Shown here piece after piece: positions 1 to 13,600 of a stretch of DNA of 64,000 bases. Under the pieces are notes generated by a model that saw only the letters and a list, made by a program, of their open reading frames with translations, did not search any database and was not told where the DNA came from. The position numbers were made by a program, and so were the translations under genes. Numbering within the stretch: position 1 is the first letter of the stretch; each line of letters starts with the position of its first letter. Source of the DNA: Hirundichthys speculiger (lineage: Eukaryota > Chordata > Actinopteri > Beloniformes > Exocoetidae); contig JAGFBZ010000850.1 in the NCBI GenBank assembly GCA_018398805.1, positions 744,001 through 808,000 of the forward strand, written 5' to 3'.

Positions 1-560
1 GCGGAATTGGATAAAGCCGAACTAACGTGTTTTCCATGTAAACCTTAATTCAGAATTACTATTTCCATGTAAACTCGAAGGAAAATAGTTTAATTCGGAA
101 TTATTTAATTCCTAATTATTAATTCCGAATTAAAAAACATCATGTAACCGCAGCCATTCTCTGTTAACCGACAGGAGCTGAACAATAAAACCTGCGTGGT
201 GTTACAAGTTCCTGCAGTGCCAGAATAAAGTGCCCGTTCGATGCAGCAAAAATCAAACTTTTTCTTTTGTTGTTAGCTGTGTTACCCGCTAATTACGAGC
301 CAAAAATAGAACATTCCAGCGGTTTTTTTACTACGGTTCGGAGACCAGAGGCTGTGAAGGTAACAGAAAGACCACAGCTGAGCCTTTGTCTTGTTTCGCT
401 GCAGTGCCTCGCTACTTTTTTGCGGTTTTTAAACATATTTTAAACACATCATTTAGGCTCGGGGGGGCTCCGGCTCCAGTTCGCGGATTTTGATTTTCGC
501 GGGGGGGGGGTGCCGGTCCCTATTAACCGCGAAAAATAAGGGATCACTGTATAGTTGAAA
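1..560. repeat. Unassigned repeat-like DNA at left edge
   Basis: No gene is visible. Bases 1-140 repeat variants of AATTCCGAATTA and TTCCATGTAAAC in both orientations, which looks like the terminal part of a DNA transposon. Bases 460-555 hold G-runs followed by a CGCGAAAAATAAGGG / ATCACTGTA type end that resembles the terminus of a dispersed fish repeat. The family was not identified. Confidence 0.4.
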
Positions 561-581
561 GTGCATTAAGAATGTATTAAT

Positions 582-800
582 TGTTTGTACATGCGTATCA
601 GTCTGGTCATTACCATTTTCTCAACATTGACTGCTGATGTCACAAAAGGAGGAGAGTTCATGGCTTTAACTTCCATAGAATTGAATCAGGCCATCAACTC
701 TCCTCCTTTTGTGTTTATTGCAAATAGTTTGGGTGACATCAGCAATTGACTTGTGCAGACTAAGATGGCAGTAACTGGATCGAGATCCCTAAACAAACAA
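582..800. repeat. Foldback / MITE-like inverted repeat
   Basis: Positions 641-664 and 690-713 are reverse complements with one mismatch in 24, separated by 25 bases. The pairing continues outward imperfectly through CTGCTGATGTCAC (about 631-643) and GTGACATCAGCA (about 732-744). The block GTT(G/A)AAAGTGCATT also appears in direct orientation at about 554-567 and about 833-846. The structure suggests a short non-autonomous foldback element. No target-site duplication was confirmed. Confidence 0.55.
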
Positions 801-1123
801 TCTGTTTTATACATTTTTTGTACACCTAGACAGTTAAAAGTGCATTGGTTTGGCTGTGGGGACCCTATCCACACTATCACTTATGTGGAATGACATTTTT
901 GAGTCTTGTCAGGGCTTAATAGAAATTTAGACATATTTCGATTGCTCAAAGTACTGACATTAATGACCATCTTGCTGTAAACACATTCCATACTCACTCG
1001 AAACTGCTTTGATTCACATCGTTTTGGTCCCTAACAAAAATTTACACTCTTTTTCAGCCCTTTAAAAAACACCAAGACTTACTTTGTTAGGTGTCATTCT
1101 TAAAACTGCACGACCGCACTTAC

Positions 1124-1660
1124 CTCATCCTTGCTGCTCTCCTTAAAAGAGCGGGATCTTGAAACACGAGCTGATGTTCCACTTGTTGCCGATGCCCCAC
1201 GTAAACCTGCTGCTGCCTCCTCCTGTTGCCCGAAAAGTTCTTCCACAGAGCGAACGTCTATCTGGTACTGCTGCTGCCGCACTGCCAGTGTCCAGATGTT
1301 TGGTTTCCCTCGCACCTTCTCCTCTGGGATGGGCTTCCAGAAGAAGCTGCGCACACGCCGTTTTTTCCTTGCATTGTGGTTGGTGGATGCTGTTGGCGGT
1401 GGAGGAGGTGGGGGTGCCCCAGGAGGAGGGGGCGGGAGAGGAGGCGGTGGCGGAGCTTCAGCCCTAGTAATGTCAGGGACATCGCTAAGTGAAGCCAAGG
1501 TGGAATTAGCCTGTCCAGACATAGATGATGGATCAGATGTAGTGATGGAGGAAGTGTTGTAGCTGCTCTCCTCACTGCTGCAGCTCTCCAGCTCATTGGA
1601 TGTGGATGAACAACTCATAACAAGCATCACCAGTAGTAGCACTCAGCATACAGTTCAGTG
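1124..1660 (-). CDS. fhdc1: fhdc1 first coding exon
   Basis: On the minus strand the exon starts after a pyrimidine-rich acceptor (AG at 1661-1662) and ends with GATGAG before the donor GTAAGT (1119-1123 and below). The likely start ATG is at 1627 (MLVMSCSS) or 1618 (MSCSS), giving 168 or 165 codons and ending in phase 0. Residues run from a Ser/Thr-rich leader through polyproline tracts ([20 protein letters not shown]) and a basic ARKKRR to the FHDC1-type [11 protein letters not shown] segment. An upstream ATG at 1649 opens a short overlapping ORF in another frame. Codons before 1627 are open back to 1642 (GTG), but no in-frame ATG is seen there. Confidence 0.85.
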
Positions 1661-4600
1661 CTGAGAGAGTATAATACACAAACTGAACAAATAATTGATC
1701 AGCTTCTCTTGTCAATCAAAAATGATTTCCCTGTTCCTTTTACATGCATCAATTCTGAAGAACATTAAAGTAGTGCTGCATGTCCTCTCATTGCTGCAAG
1801 AAGAAAGCTGTCCATTCATCTAATCACACTGAGGGTAGCACTTCGTTTGATTCTTTCCACATCCATCACTCAGACGGTCGTCCATTGAGCTTGGCGGTCT
1901 TTGAAATTCACCTTCCGGGGGAAGGGGACAGGGGGCGACAATGGCCATGGAGCTACAAAAGCAACAAGAACAAGACAGGATTACACTGAGGTATTCATGC
2001 ATGTCATCACTGACGATCTGAAATTAGAGAAAATTAAGGGGTTCAACAAATCAGAAGAGAAGGGGTACCCAGACAAAGTCTCACAATGAGGGGAATGGCA
2101 AATCCTTTTTATTTTCTACTGTTGAAGGGCTTTGAAGTCAGGCTGTGAGGTGTATAATGGTCAGAGAAATTACACACAGAGCTTAGCTTCTGTTACGTAA
2201 TGTGGTGTCACTTTTAAACAGTTTTCATCTGGTGGGACACTAAGAAAGACACCTTATGTAACTGCAAATTAAGACAAAAATGTAAGCCTAATTTAAAAAA
2301 AACAGAATGAAATGCACTTGTTTTTGGACTTAAAAGTGAGGACTTAAAAGTGAAAATCAACTCAATATGTCGAAAAATAAATTACTCCCACTTAAAATAG
2401 ATATTCTAAGATAATTAATTAACAAGAGAAAACTTTTTGATTTAAGTCAGAGGAACATATACCATAAAACAGCTGTGAAACTATGTTTTCAGGTCAGTAA
2501 ATTGTGAAGAGCTTGCCACGTACCAACTCCATTAAAAATAAACTAATAATAACACGAGAGCAAAACAAATCAATTTAAAAAAGACATTTAATCCAACTAG
2601 GTTCAGAAACAGACACCCTCACAACACTTGCTAATCTCTTGTTTTACTGGATGGAAAATATAAACCATTAATCTACTTTATGTCTAGGAGCAGTCTGGAG
2701 CAACAAGGACTCTTATTCTTCTCTTTATTTTGAAGGGCTTTAAGGATTTTTAATCACAGAAGGTGATCTATTTAGCAGAGGTAAATCTGGAAGTTTGCTC
2801 AATCTGGACTATATAACTGAGATTGAAAACAAACATAGCTTCATCGATTTCAATTTGTACTTCATACCAGTGCTAAACACTGAACCTTTTACGTGTTGTC
2901 TAAATGTTGTTCACTTTGGTCAGTGTCTAAATTAGAAATAAAGGCCTGCTTGATTCTAAATAACAACTTTGCCTCCCTGTCTCCCCTCGTCACTAAGCAG
3001 CCAAACAGCAAGCACTCGAGTTTTCCCGCTCTCGTCTTTGTTAAATCATCCGCACGCTGTAGTTCTCAGTTGGAGGGGAACTGTGTTTAGTTTCAGGAAA
3101 TCACTCTTTGTCACCACAGTTGACATGGCTACAGTGATCTGATACTCGTCTGTGAAAACAAAGAAACATAAAGAAGGTCTGACAGAATACAGGAGATAAA
3201 TCAGGAGGATGGTGGTGATTAGGGAGTCTTAAATGCATTGCATTCACCAGCTTGAAGAAAATTTAAATGGATTCAGGTGGAAAAATGATTTTTAAAAAAT
3301 CTGATAATTCAGATAATAGCAGTCATGACCAATATCTGGTAACAAACTGTGTTCATGGGGCCATTTTTTTTTTCAAATCTTTGCCTGCAACATCTTACTG
3401 GTAATTTCCCACTGGTTTACAGCCTTGTCCACCTGATATCCAGAGTTTGTTACTAATTCATTAAGTGGACGTCACTAATCGCCTCATGTTGCAAACACCA
3501 ACCTGCACAGTCAGCTGACGTCCTGCTGAACCACTCTGTCACTCATGCTTCATTCATGAGACTCTGAGAACATCTGACCTCACGCAGAGTCGTCTCCCTC
3601 TGCAGGACCAACTCGCCCAGTCCACAATGAACCAGCAGCAATGCATCCCATGCTTCTTTCATAGCTCTTAAAACTGATTGCTATCATCTCAGAAGTTAAA
3701 AAGAAGGCCTTATTTGCTTTCCTGCAAAGACTTAAAAGAGAAGATTCACAGCCTTTTTGTCTATTGTGTCTGAGTTTTTAATGTGATAAATAATGGGTGT
3801 GGCTTGAAGGGTAGGAGTGTGGTTCTCAATCCAGCGACTCTACAGCACTGACCACACTTTGAAGGTTTACATAAAACCATGACATATTCTAACACAGACA
3901 GAATCCAGAACTAGTTGGATGAACATAAATTCAGATTTCTTCAGTAAAGTTAATGTATACATTTCCTCATGTGTCAAACCATTATTTTAAACCTAAGCCT
4001 TGACTGTGCTCAGGTGAAGCTTCAGTGATCATGACTTAAGTGTTGGTGACTGATTTGTGAAATATTACAATCATTTCATCACATATCACACTGGATGAAG
4101 GCACAACAATGAGGCAGCAGACATCATTAGCCTAACGTGAGTTACAGAGGCAAAAACCCATTTGCTGGAAACACAAGACAGAGAAGACCTGAGGCAAGGA
4201 AAGCAGAGATGTGGTCCCACACATCCACCAGCTGCTATGAATGAATGAAATACAGAGCTTCCTCTAAAGGTCCACCTGTTGTTGACCCTGAGGCAGTACT
4301 AGTAAGGCCCACTACTATTAATCTTCATTAAGGAGAGGGAACACCTACCCTCTGTCAGAGATTAGTCAGAGAGACTAATGGTACAGGACTGGCTCATGAC
4401 ACAGCCTAAGTCAAAGGGCAGCGTTATCATGAGGAGGAAAATACTTGACCTTCTAAAGCCGAGGGGTCAGAGTCTCCCCCAAAACACATCTGAAAAAAAT
4501 ATGTTTCATAAAGCATTAGTTCTTACACTTCAAGTTTATGTCAAAATATAAGAATGTGCATGTGCTCATTTGTGTGTTTTTATAATATATAATAACCGTT

Positions 4601-7600
4601 CTTTATTTAAGTCTTCACTTCACTTGAAATTTTGGAGATGAGCATCATGAAATTTTAATTGTAATTGCTCCTGCCTAACAAATTTATGTTATTGATATAA
4701 TCTGACTTAAAGGAAGTGGAATATTTTTGAAAAACTGACAAGTCACTAATTTTGAAACAAATTCCCCTCTTTTCACTGTATCCATGTTAGTGAATTCAAA
4801 ATTTTCATTACCTCAGTAAACAATAGCAACCTCCAAACCACAACCAACCCAACAGCCATGCCCTGCTTTGATGCAGGTTTGGATCCTTCAGAAACACAGG
4901 CTTTCTTGGTTCATTTGGTGAATTGTTAAGAACATTTGGAGTGATGTTCTTGCATGTTTGCCCACCAGTTCCACAAAACAAGTCCCTACACAGTTTTGCA
5001 GAGGGGTCATAGTTGCACTCTGAGTTTAAAATCAACCATGATTTCTTTAAAGAACTTCAAACGATCTTGGTAGGCCTGGTTATGCTAGACTACTAGACTA
5101 GGAAGTCTTTAATGGCCCACAACCAAGATGGACCAGGTCTATCCAGTCTAATCTGATCTGGGTGGGGTCCTTTTCTATTCTTATGGGCTTCAAACAACAA
5201 CCTTCAGGGCTGAAAAACGAAGCCAGTGTCGAGGTTTCAAAAACTGCTTTTCCTTGAAAGAAACAGTCATCACACATATCATACACATACACTTGCATAC
5301 AAGCCTATCTAGGAAAGTTATACATGTGTACATCTCCTCATCTCTCACTTGGAGAGATGAAGAGATGACAACCTGTGAATCAAAAAAAATAAATAAATAA
5401 AAAAGCTGTGACTGATCTGGATGAAATCTCTGGTATCTCAGTCTGGGGATGCCATCCATGGAGCAGTCACAAATAATAAACTTGCCTAATTATCACAGGA
5501 TATTGTGATTTTCAGAAATTGTGGACCAACACACACTGCAGGACTGGTAGTTACTGGACATAACTTCAGTTCTTTCAGAATACCATGAACTCAGGGTAAC
5601 GTGCAGTTACTCACGATGGGAAAGGATTTAAGCACATTGCTTTAGCGGGTGTCTGAATAAAAATACTCGCACTGAAGCCTTGCTTTATCAATAGTGTGAA
5701 GAAGAATGTTGCTTATGATGAAAAAAATTTAAAATATAATGGAAAACACTGTATACCCTCTACTCAACAGTGATTAAAGAATGGAGTGTCTTCAGCGAGG
5801 CTTGAATTGAATTGAACTTGAATTGATAAAATTGAACTGAACTGAAATTAACCGAAGTTCTCAAAAATATATGTTTTTGAAAGATATAGAAGATGTAATC
5901 TTCACTATTAGATTTTCAGGGGTTGATTTTGTTTTTTGTTTTATGAATGTGGCCTTTTTTAGGTTTCTAAGTTTTCTGATCTTATCTGACATTTTGAAGC
6001 CACATGCTCTGACAGCAGCAAGAAAAAATAAATTAAAAAATATTCAATGAGCGAAAATTATACTTTCAAGTCTCCTGAATAGCTTTTTTGTTTGAGTAAT
6101 GACTGTTTCATGGGATACCAGCAGAAGAGGGAAAAGGGGAAGAGCTGTCTGTCTTTAATGCCTTTAAGGACCATTTTGGAGGCTTAGTGCATAATGAAAG
6201 TATAATGAAAAGAAAATCCATGTACCTTAACTCAAAATCTAATTAACTTTTTATCTAGATATCTGGGGGGTCATAGGTCTTTAGGGGCATGAGTGTGCTC
6301 AACAGCACTAAGCAACTCCAAAGACAAGTGTTTCCCTTCTGTTCTATTTAAAAAAAAAAAAAAAAAAAACCTCTTAGTAACCTCTATAACCAGAGACAAC
6401 TGTCAACAGGTTTTCAGGCAGCCATCAAGCCCAACACAAACACCACCCACTGACTCTAACTCTTAAATGTGTAATGGTGAAGGTCAAGGCGCCACCGCCT
6501 GCCATAATAATCCCTGTTGCTAACTTCACTTCAATTTCCTGAGGGTCAGTGGGTCCCTGCAGAGCGCAGGTCTTATACTCACATCTCAGGGGCAAAGAGG
6601 CACGTTCCCAAAGGATTAGGACATTTCTGCTCCATCATCATTACCATGGAAATGCTCGTTAGCAGAAGGTATTACGTATTGCTCAGTGGGATGTCGCTGT
6701 CAGGCCTGTTTGCTTCCGACCACCTTGTTCTGAATTTCTCCAAACATTGGTGTAGACAGGGCAGCCAGTAATACGATCTTAATTGTACAGAATCTTTTTT
6801 TTACCCATGAATGTGACACAAATACAGCCCATTTGTGTTACACAGTAGAACTTTTTATGTTCATTGTTTAGTCAATAATGTTTCAGTTCAGTCCAGTTTG
6901 AGTTCTTTAAGTTGTTTTGATCTTCATCAAGATATAAAACAAGAACAGAAACTTGCTTTCACTTTAAATGTTTGTAGTAACTTAATTCTCTTAGCAACTC
7001 TTGCCATCTTCCTTCTGTTTTGTAGTATGATCTCTGATATAAGTGAGTGTACTGTATGTTTCATCCACTGTTATCATCTCTTACAGTATGCCTCGTCTCT
7101 CTGTAAATGGTACCCTTTTCATCTGCCCACAGCATAAAATTTCAGAATCTCCAGCAAAAGCCAGTATATAAACTTCTTCCCAAACAAAACAGTAGATTGC
7201 AGAGTAAATAACAGCTTCCTAATAATGTGTCAATGACATTGATGTTTTTAATTGAGTTTCTTGTTTAGCAGGTCTACCAAATTTGTTCCAGCCAAAATGA
7301 AGCACAACCATTGTCACATCCATTTTTATTCATACTAGTACTAGTCAGTAAGCTCATTGATTTTTGTATTATGCTTGAGGACCTTCCAAAGATGTTGCAG
7401 ATTTTTTTTTCTCCAGCCACAACCAGTGCAGGGCCTTGGTAAGGCTGAAGAGGTTAATGTATAATGCTGATGTACAGATCAGAAAGACCTTTTAGGACAA
7501 ATTTACACCATTAATATACTGACTGTGTCATAAAACTGTCCCAGCGGCCAATTTAGTCAGTCGGTGGTCAGTACACCAAGACTCACGCTTTTGGCTGCTG

Positions 7601-10600
7601 CCCAAGGCACAAAGCATCCGACCCTTATGGACTTACCTGCAGGTGGTGAGCCCACAAGAAGGCGAACCCATGTAGCTAATTTGGGCTGACCCCACCCAAA
7701 CCCCATGGGTAAGGGCCCGGCCACCAGGCCTGGCTCCACGGGTGGGGCCCCAGTGACCCTGGTCTGGGCGAGGGACAAACTGAGACGAAGCTGAGCCTTT
7801 GGACTTTGAGGTGGTTTCGCCTATTACTGGGGCTAAGGTCATTGAGGTAGTTAAGAAGTTGCACGGTGGCAGAGCTCCAAGGGTGGACGAGATCCGCCCT
7901 GAGTTCCTGAAGGCTCTGGATGTTGTAGGACTGTCCTGGTTGACACGTCTCTGCAACATCGCATGGACATCGGGGGCAGTAGCTCTGGACTGGCAGACTG
8001 GAGTGGTGGTTTCCCTTTTTAAAAAGGATCACCATAGGGTGTGTTCCAATTACAGGGGAATCACACTCCTCAGCCTCCCTGGTAAGGTCTATGCAGGGGT
8101 GCTGGAGAAGGGAGTCCGATTGATTGTTTAATCTCAGATCCAGGAGGAACAATATGGGTAATGTCCCGACCGTGGAACACTGGACCAGCTCTTTATCCTA
8201 GCTAGGGTCCTGTAGGGAGCATAGGAATTTGTCGAAACAATCCACATGTGTTTTGTGGATTTGGAGAAGGCATTTGAGGGGTACTCAAATGGGGCGCTGG
8301 GCTCGTTGCTAAGGGCTGTCCAGTCCCTATACAAACGGAGTGAGAGTTTGGTCTGCATTGCCGGTTGTAAGTCGGATATGTTTCCAGCGAGAGTTGGACT
8401 CCGCCAGGGCTGCCCTTTGTCACAGATTCTGTTTATAACAAATTTCTAGGTGCAGCCATGGAGCACAGGGGTTCTGGTTCGGTGGTCTCAGGATTTTATC
8501 TAAGCTTTTTGCTGATGGCAATTGGCGATTGGCAGCATTGGTTGGGGATCTTCAGCCAGCACTGGAGCAGTTCACAGCTGAGTGTGAAGTGGAAGGGATG
8601 AGAATCAGCATCTTCAAATCTGAGACCATGGTTCTCAGTCAGAAAAGGGTAGAATACCCTCTCAGGGTTGGGAGTGAAGTTCTGCCTCAATTGGAGGAGT
8701 TTAAGTATCTCAGAGTCTTGTTCATGAGTGATGGAAGAATGGAGCTGAAGATCAACAGGTGTATCGGTGCAGTGTCTGCTGTGGTGGACTCTGTACCGGT
8801 ATGTTGCGGTGAAGAGAGAGCTGAACCGAAAGGCAAGGCTCTCTGTTTACCGGTCAAGCTTTATTCCAACCCTCACCTATGCTCATGAACTGTGTAAATT
8901 GCAGAATTCAAGTGGCTGAAATGTTTTTCCTCCACGGGGTGGCTGGACTCTCTCTTAGATTTATGTTGAAAAGTTCAGTTATCTGGGAGAGACTCAGAAT
9001 AGAGTCACTGTTCCTTCACATCAAGAGGAGCTGGTTGAGGTGGTTCAGGCATCTGATCAGGATGCCCCCTAGATGCTTCCCTGGAAAGGTGTTTCAGGCA
9101 AGTCCAACTAGGAGAAGACCATGAGGCAGAGCAAGGACACGCTGGAGAGATGACATCTCTTGGCTGGCCTGGGAGCGCCTTGGTTTTCTCTCTGAGGAGC
9201 TGGAAGAGACAGCTGGGGAGAGGGAGGTCTGGGCCTCTTTGCTTGAGCTGCTGCCTCCGTGACTGGATTACAGATAAGCGGAAGTTAATGGATGGATGGG
9301 GTCATCAAACTGAACCTTTACTTTTTGAGATATGTTTGCAGGCTTTCCTGAAAACCACTCACAATGCTACTTGAGAAATGCTTTGTCTAAAACAATTTCT
9401 AGACCCACAAAATTGGTTCACACCTCCATCTCCAATGTTAGGGACACTTTTAGAGAAATGTTTAGTCCCTTGTGCAATGGTGGGCAGAAGTGTTTTTTAT
9501 AGGGCCATATCCCCACAGTTATAGATTTAAGCACATTTAAGCAGATAAAGCGATTTAATCAATACATGGGTACTTTCACTTTTTTTTTAATGTATCATCA
9601 GATGGTTTGCTCAGTTTCACAAGCTTGTAAGAAATTTGTGCCATACTTAGCATCCATGGTTGAAAAATGTCTTGGTGTTCTCTGAACACAGCAATACTCA
9701 CCTGATTTGTCAAACATGCTGTCAGTAAATCTTTACTTATGACAAACAGTAAATAAACCTTTTCTTTCCTGGAACATTAATTCCAAGTTTGTTTCTGCCA
9801 TCAAAACCACTGCACTACTGACCATCACTGCAGAGAAAGTTCTTAATTCTGCCTGAACGCAGACATTGCTCTTTGTTTGTTTCAAGTTAAATGGTAAATG
9901 TGGACTTTCAATCAGCTGAATAAGTTTTACCAAAGTGCTTTCTTTTTTAAAGTAAATGTTTGTGCTCAATCATTTTTATTTAAGGAGACTGAGATGGTCT
10001 AGAGGTCATGTCCAGCCTTCAGGCTGTATTATGGTCATGCGTGCCCAGGAGAGATACGAGGGTAGGGACTTTTAAAGGAATTTACATATTTAATAAAAAC
10101 CCAACCAGTGTAAAACAATCTGAACACACTATCTTAATCTCACCATTTGCATTGTGAATTCTTGCCTGTGTTTTCTTGAACAAACAGGGGAGGACTTCAT
10201 GTCCATTTGGGAACTCTCATTGCAGTACTGGCTTATCTCTCTGATTTCCTTGGTTTGTTGCCAATAGATAGCACAAACAATAAAATGAGAGTTGAATTTA
10301 TTGTTGCAACAGGACACACACACACTCACACAGGCGATTCACAACACACACTGGCCAGGCTACTGATGCTTAGTTTCCAAAAACAGAAGAGCTGTAACAA
10401 AACACACAGATACCAAACAAAAAGACACCTTTTAGGTGTGTGTGTCTGTGTAGCAGAGGGCAACAACAGCTGCAGGAGTGAAGCTCAAAATGCAGAAGAT
10501 GAGTGACTGCAGCAGGACTGCTAATGTATTCAAGTCATATAAATCAGCTCTGTACATAAATCACATCAAGCCACCAGTCTTATCCTTAAACAAAGTGCAT

Positions 10601-13600
10601 TTTCATCATACCTTTTTTTCACTTCTTTATCAACTTCTCTTTTTCAGGTTTGTGTTAACTTCACAAAATGTATTAAATATCTGATAAATGACCAGCCTTT
10701 TATCGCCTTGTGCATTTGTGCAACAGTTAAAATACCAACAGAAAGCTTAGAACAACCCCACCCCCACCCCCACCCACAGAAAAAGCCGTCTCATTGGCAA
10801 AAACTGCAGACAAGGAACCTATTATTCTGCAAATCCTGGATTTATCAAATATTTTCGAAGACTGAGCATATGCACCTTTATGTCTGCATTTTCTGAGTAA
10901 ACTCTGGTAAATCCTGACCAAGTGAATTATTCATGTCACCATGAATAACCTCTCCTCCAAACCAACTGCTGCTCTCCTGAAAGACATCTCTTAACAACCA
11001 AGAGACAGCTCACCTTTGTAAGATATTGTTTAGTGAAATATTGTCAACATCTACTGAGATGAAAAAGAAAAATAATTTACAGATTTTCTCTCAAGCGTTT
11101 AAGGGGCAAATTTTCTAGTTGTTCTTTTACTAAATAGAACTAAATAATAAACGAATGCTAATTTGCTCAAGATTAGGACCTTTGTTGAGGAAACATCAGT
11201 GAGTGTGTCCACTATCCTTTATTATCCTCGTCAGCAAATTCCCCTTGACTTTCAATGTTTGATTGAAAATTATTATTTTGCTAAAATTTGGTTGAAAGGA
11301 TACCTTCAATCTATTGTGAAGAGATGAAAATTAAAGCCAAACAATGAACAGTAGAGGAAATAATTCAGATCTCTAAACTAATGTAGCTGAATTTCTTCAG
11401 TGACATACTAAATGTTGGGGTGACAAACACGTGACACGTACAGAAATAAGTGTGCAGTGCATTAGGTTATGTACTAAGGATTAACATGGCTCAAACGGAA
11501 CCCAATGTTTTCCCCACTCTTAAATCTGTTAAATCGTTTTTAAGGAGATTATTACAAGGTGCTATTTGTCTTAAGCATGCGGCATAAATGTTTAATAAGG
11601 TCAAGGTACAGCGTAGCACGTCATGCCATGTGAAACTCAGCCTGCAGCAGCCTACTGTCAAATGTTTTCATTATGAGTTTATATGCTTAAGAGAAGGGCA
11701 TCAAAAAGTAGGTGGAACAACATTCTGCAACTCTTTCACATCCATCCATCCATTATCTATACCCGCTTAATCCTATGCAGGGTCACGGGGATCTGCTGGA
11801 GTCTATCCCAGCTCTCTTCGGGCGAAAGGCAGGGGTACAGCCTGGACAGGTCACCAGTCCATTGCAGGGCCAAATGTAGACAAACAACCATGCACACTCC
11901 TACAGGTAATTTAGATCCACCAATTAACCTAACATGCATGTTACATGCATGTCTTTGGACTGTGAGAGGAAGCTGGAGTACCTGGAGGAAACCCATGCAA
12001 GCACAGGGAGAACATGCAAACTCCACACAGAAAGACCCCTGTAGAGGTTCAAACCAGAAACCTTCTTGCTGTGAGGCAACACTGCTAACCACCAAGCCAC
12101 CGTGCTGCCCCTCTTTCACATCATGAAGTAGTAAATATGAAGAATGTCGGCAAAATTTTAGAAATCTCTGCTTCTCTTTCTTTCGGCTTTTCCCATTAGA
12201 GGTTTCCACAGCAGGTCACCTTCATCCTCTGTCACACCAACCAACAACATATGCTCTTTCTCCACATCCAGAAATCTCCTTCCTTTTTTTCCCCTGCCTG
12301 GCAGCTCCATCTATGGCATTCTATTACCAATATATTCCCTAGTTCTCCTCTTTATGTGTCCAAACCATCTCCATCTCCCCTCTCTTACTATGTCTCCAAG
12401 ATGTCTAACCCTGGCTGTTCCACTTCTGTGCTTGTTCTTAATCTTATCCATCCTTGTCATTCCTAAAGAAAATCTTAACGTCCTCAACTGTGCCACCTGC
12501 AGCTCTGCTTCCTGTCTCTTAGTCAGTGCTGCTGTCTCCAAGCCGTGTAGAAGGACTGGTCTCTCTGCCATCTTGTAAACCTTTCCCTTTACTCTTGTTG
12601 GTAGTTTTTCTGGCATGCTGCGACCGACCTTCATTCCTATTCTCTTTAATGTATATCTCCACCTATCCAGGTTCTTTTCCACCTGCTACCTACTCTCACA
12701 AGAAATCACAATTTCATCCGAAAACCATCATAGTCCATCAGCTCCTGCCTGACCTCATTTGATAATTTATCCATCACCATGGTAAAAAACAATGGGCTCA
12801 GCGCTGATCCTTGATGCATACCCACTTTCATCCAAAACCCAGCTGTTCTCTCATAATTTGTAACCAATTTTTGTAACCTAGCTTCCACGTCCCAGATCTT
12901 CACTGTGCTTCATACCATAGCTTCATACCTCTGTAGTTGCTACAGCTTGTTCTTGACAATCAGCAGTAATACACTTTTCCTCCATTTCTCAGGCACCCTC
13001 TCACTTTAGAAATCTCTGCTGGTGGTATCATTTTAAAGTCTGCAGAGAATTGATGAATGAACGAGTGAACCCCTGCTTTGTCCTCAAAAAAGCATTTAAA
13101 TCCCTCTTAAAATTGTCCCAGCTGGTCTTTTTCTTGGCAAAACTGATTCACAAACAATGTTGTTCACAAACTGTTATTTCTCTGTATATTGCTCATATCC
13201 AGACAGAGAAAAGGAAAGCATGGTTTATGTTTCTATGTCAGACTGATGATATCCATCGTAGTGGGGAACCCAACACTGTAACCTTCTCTACAGTCTTACA
13301 TGCACCTTCCCAGAAATGTAACTACATGTCATGTGTACATGGACTGCAACAAATGTGATTAGTTTGCATTGTATTCTACATACTTCACAGTGTTGCCTCT
13401 TTGTCATTTTCAGAAAGATAGATTGCTGCAATGTCAGTAAAAATTGCAGTTGTTCAACATTTATCAGCTCCAGCTCACACAGGGTCTGCTTTATTTACCC
13501 CTTTGTTATGTCTGAGCTACATAAAGGAATTAAACAAAAGGAAGCTTAGCACTGCAAGCTACAGTCAACCACTGTTGTGGCCAAAACACAAAAGTTTGGA

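Noticed and set aside
1131..1562. Plus-strand Gly-rich ORF
   Set aside because: Antisense of the proline-rich formin exon; poly-Gly mirrors poly-Pro.
7676..8152. 158-codon ORF antisense to the LINE
   Set aside because: Shadow of the reverse transcriptase frame; the plus strand carries the recognisable RT motifs.
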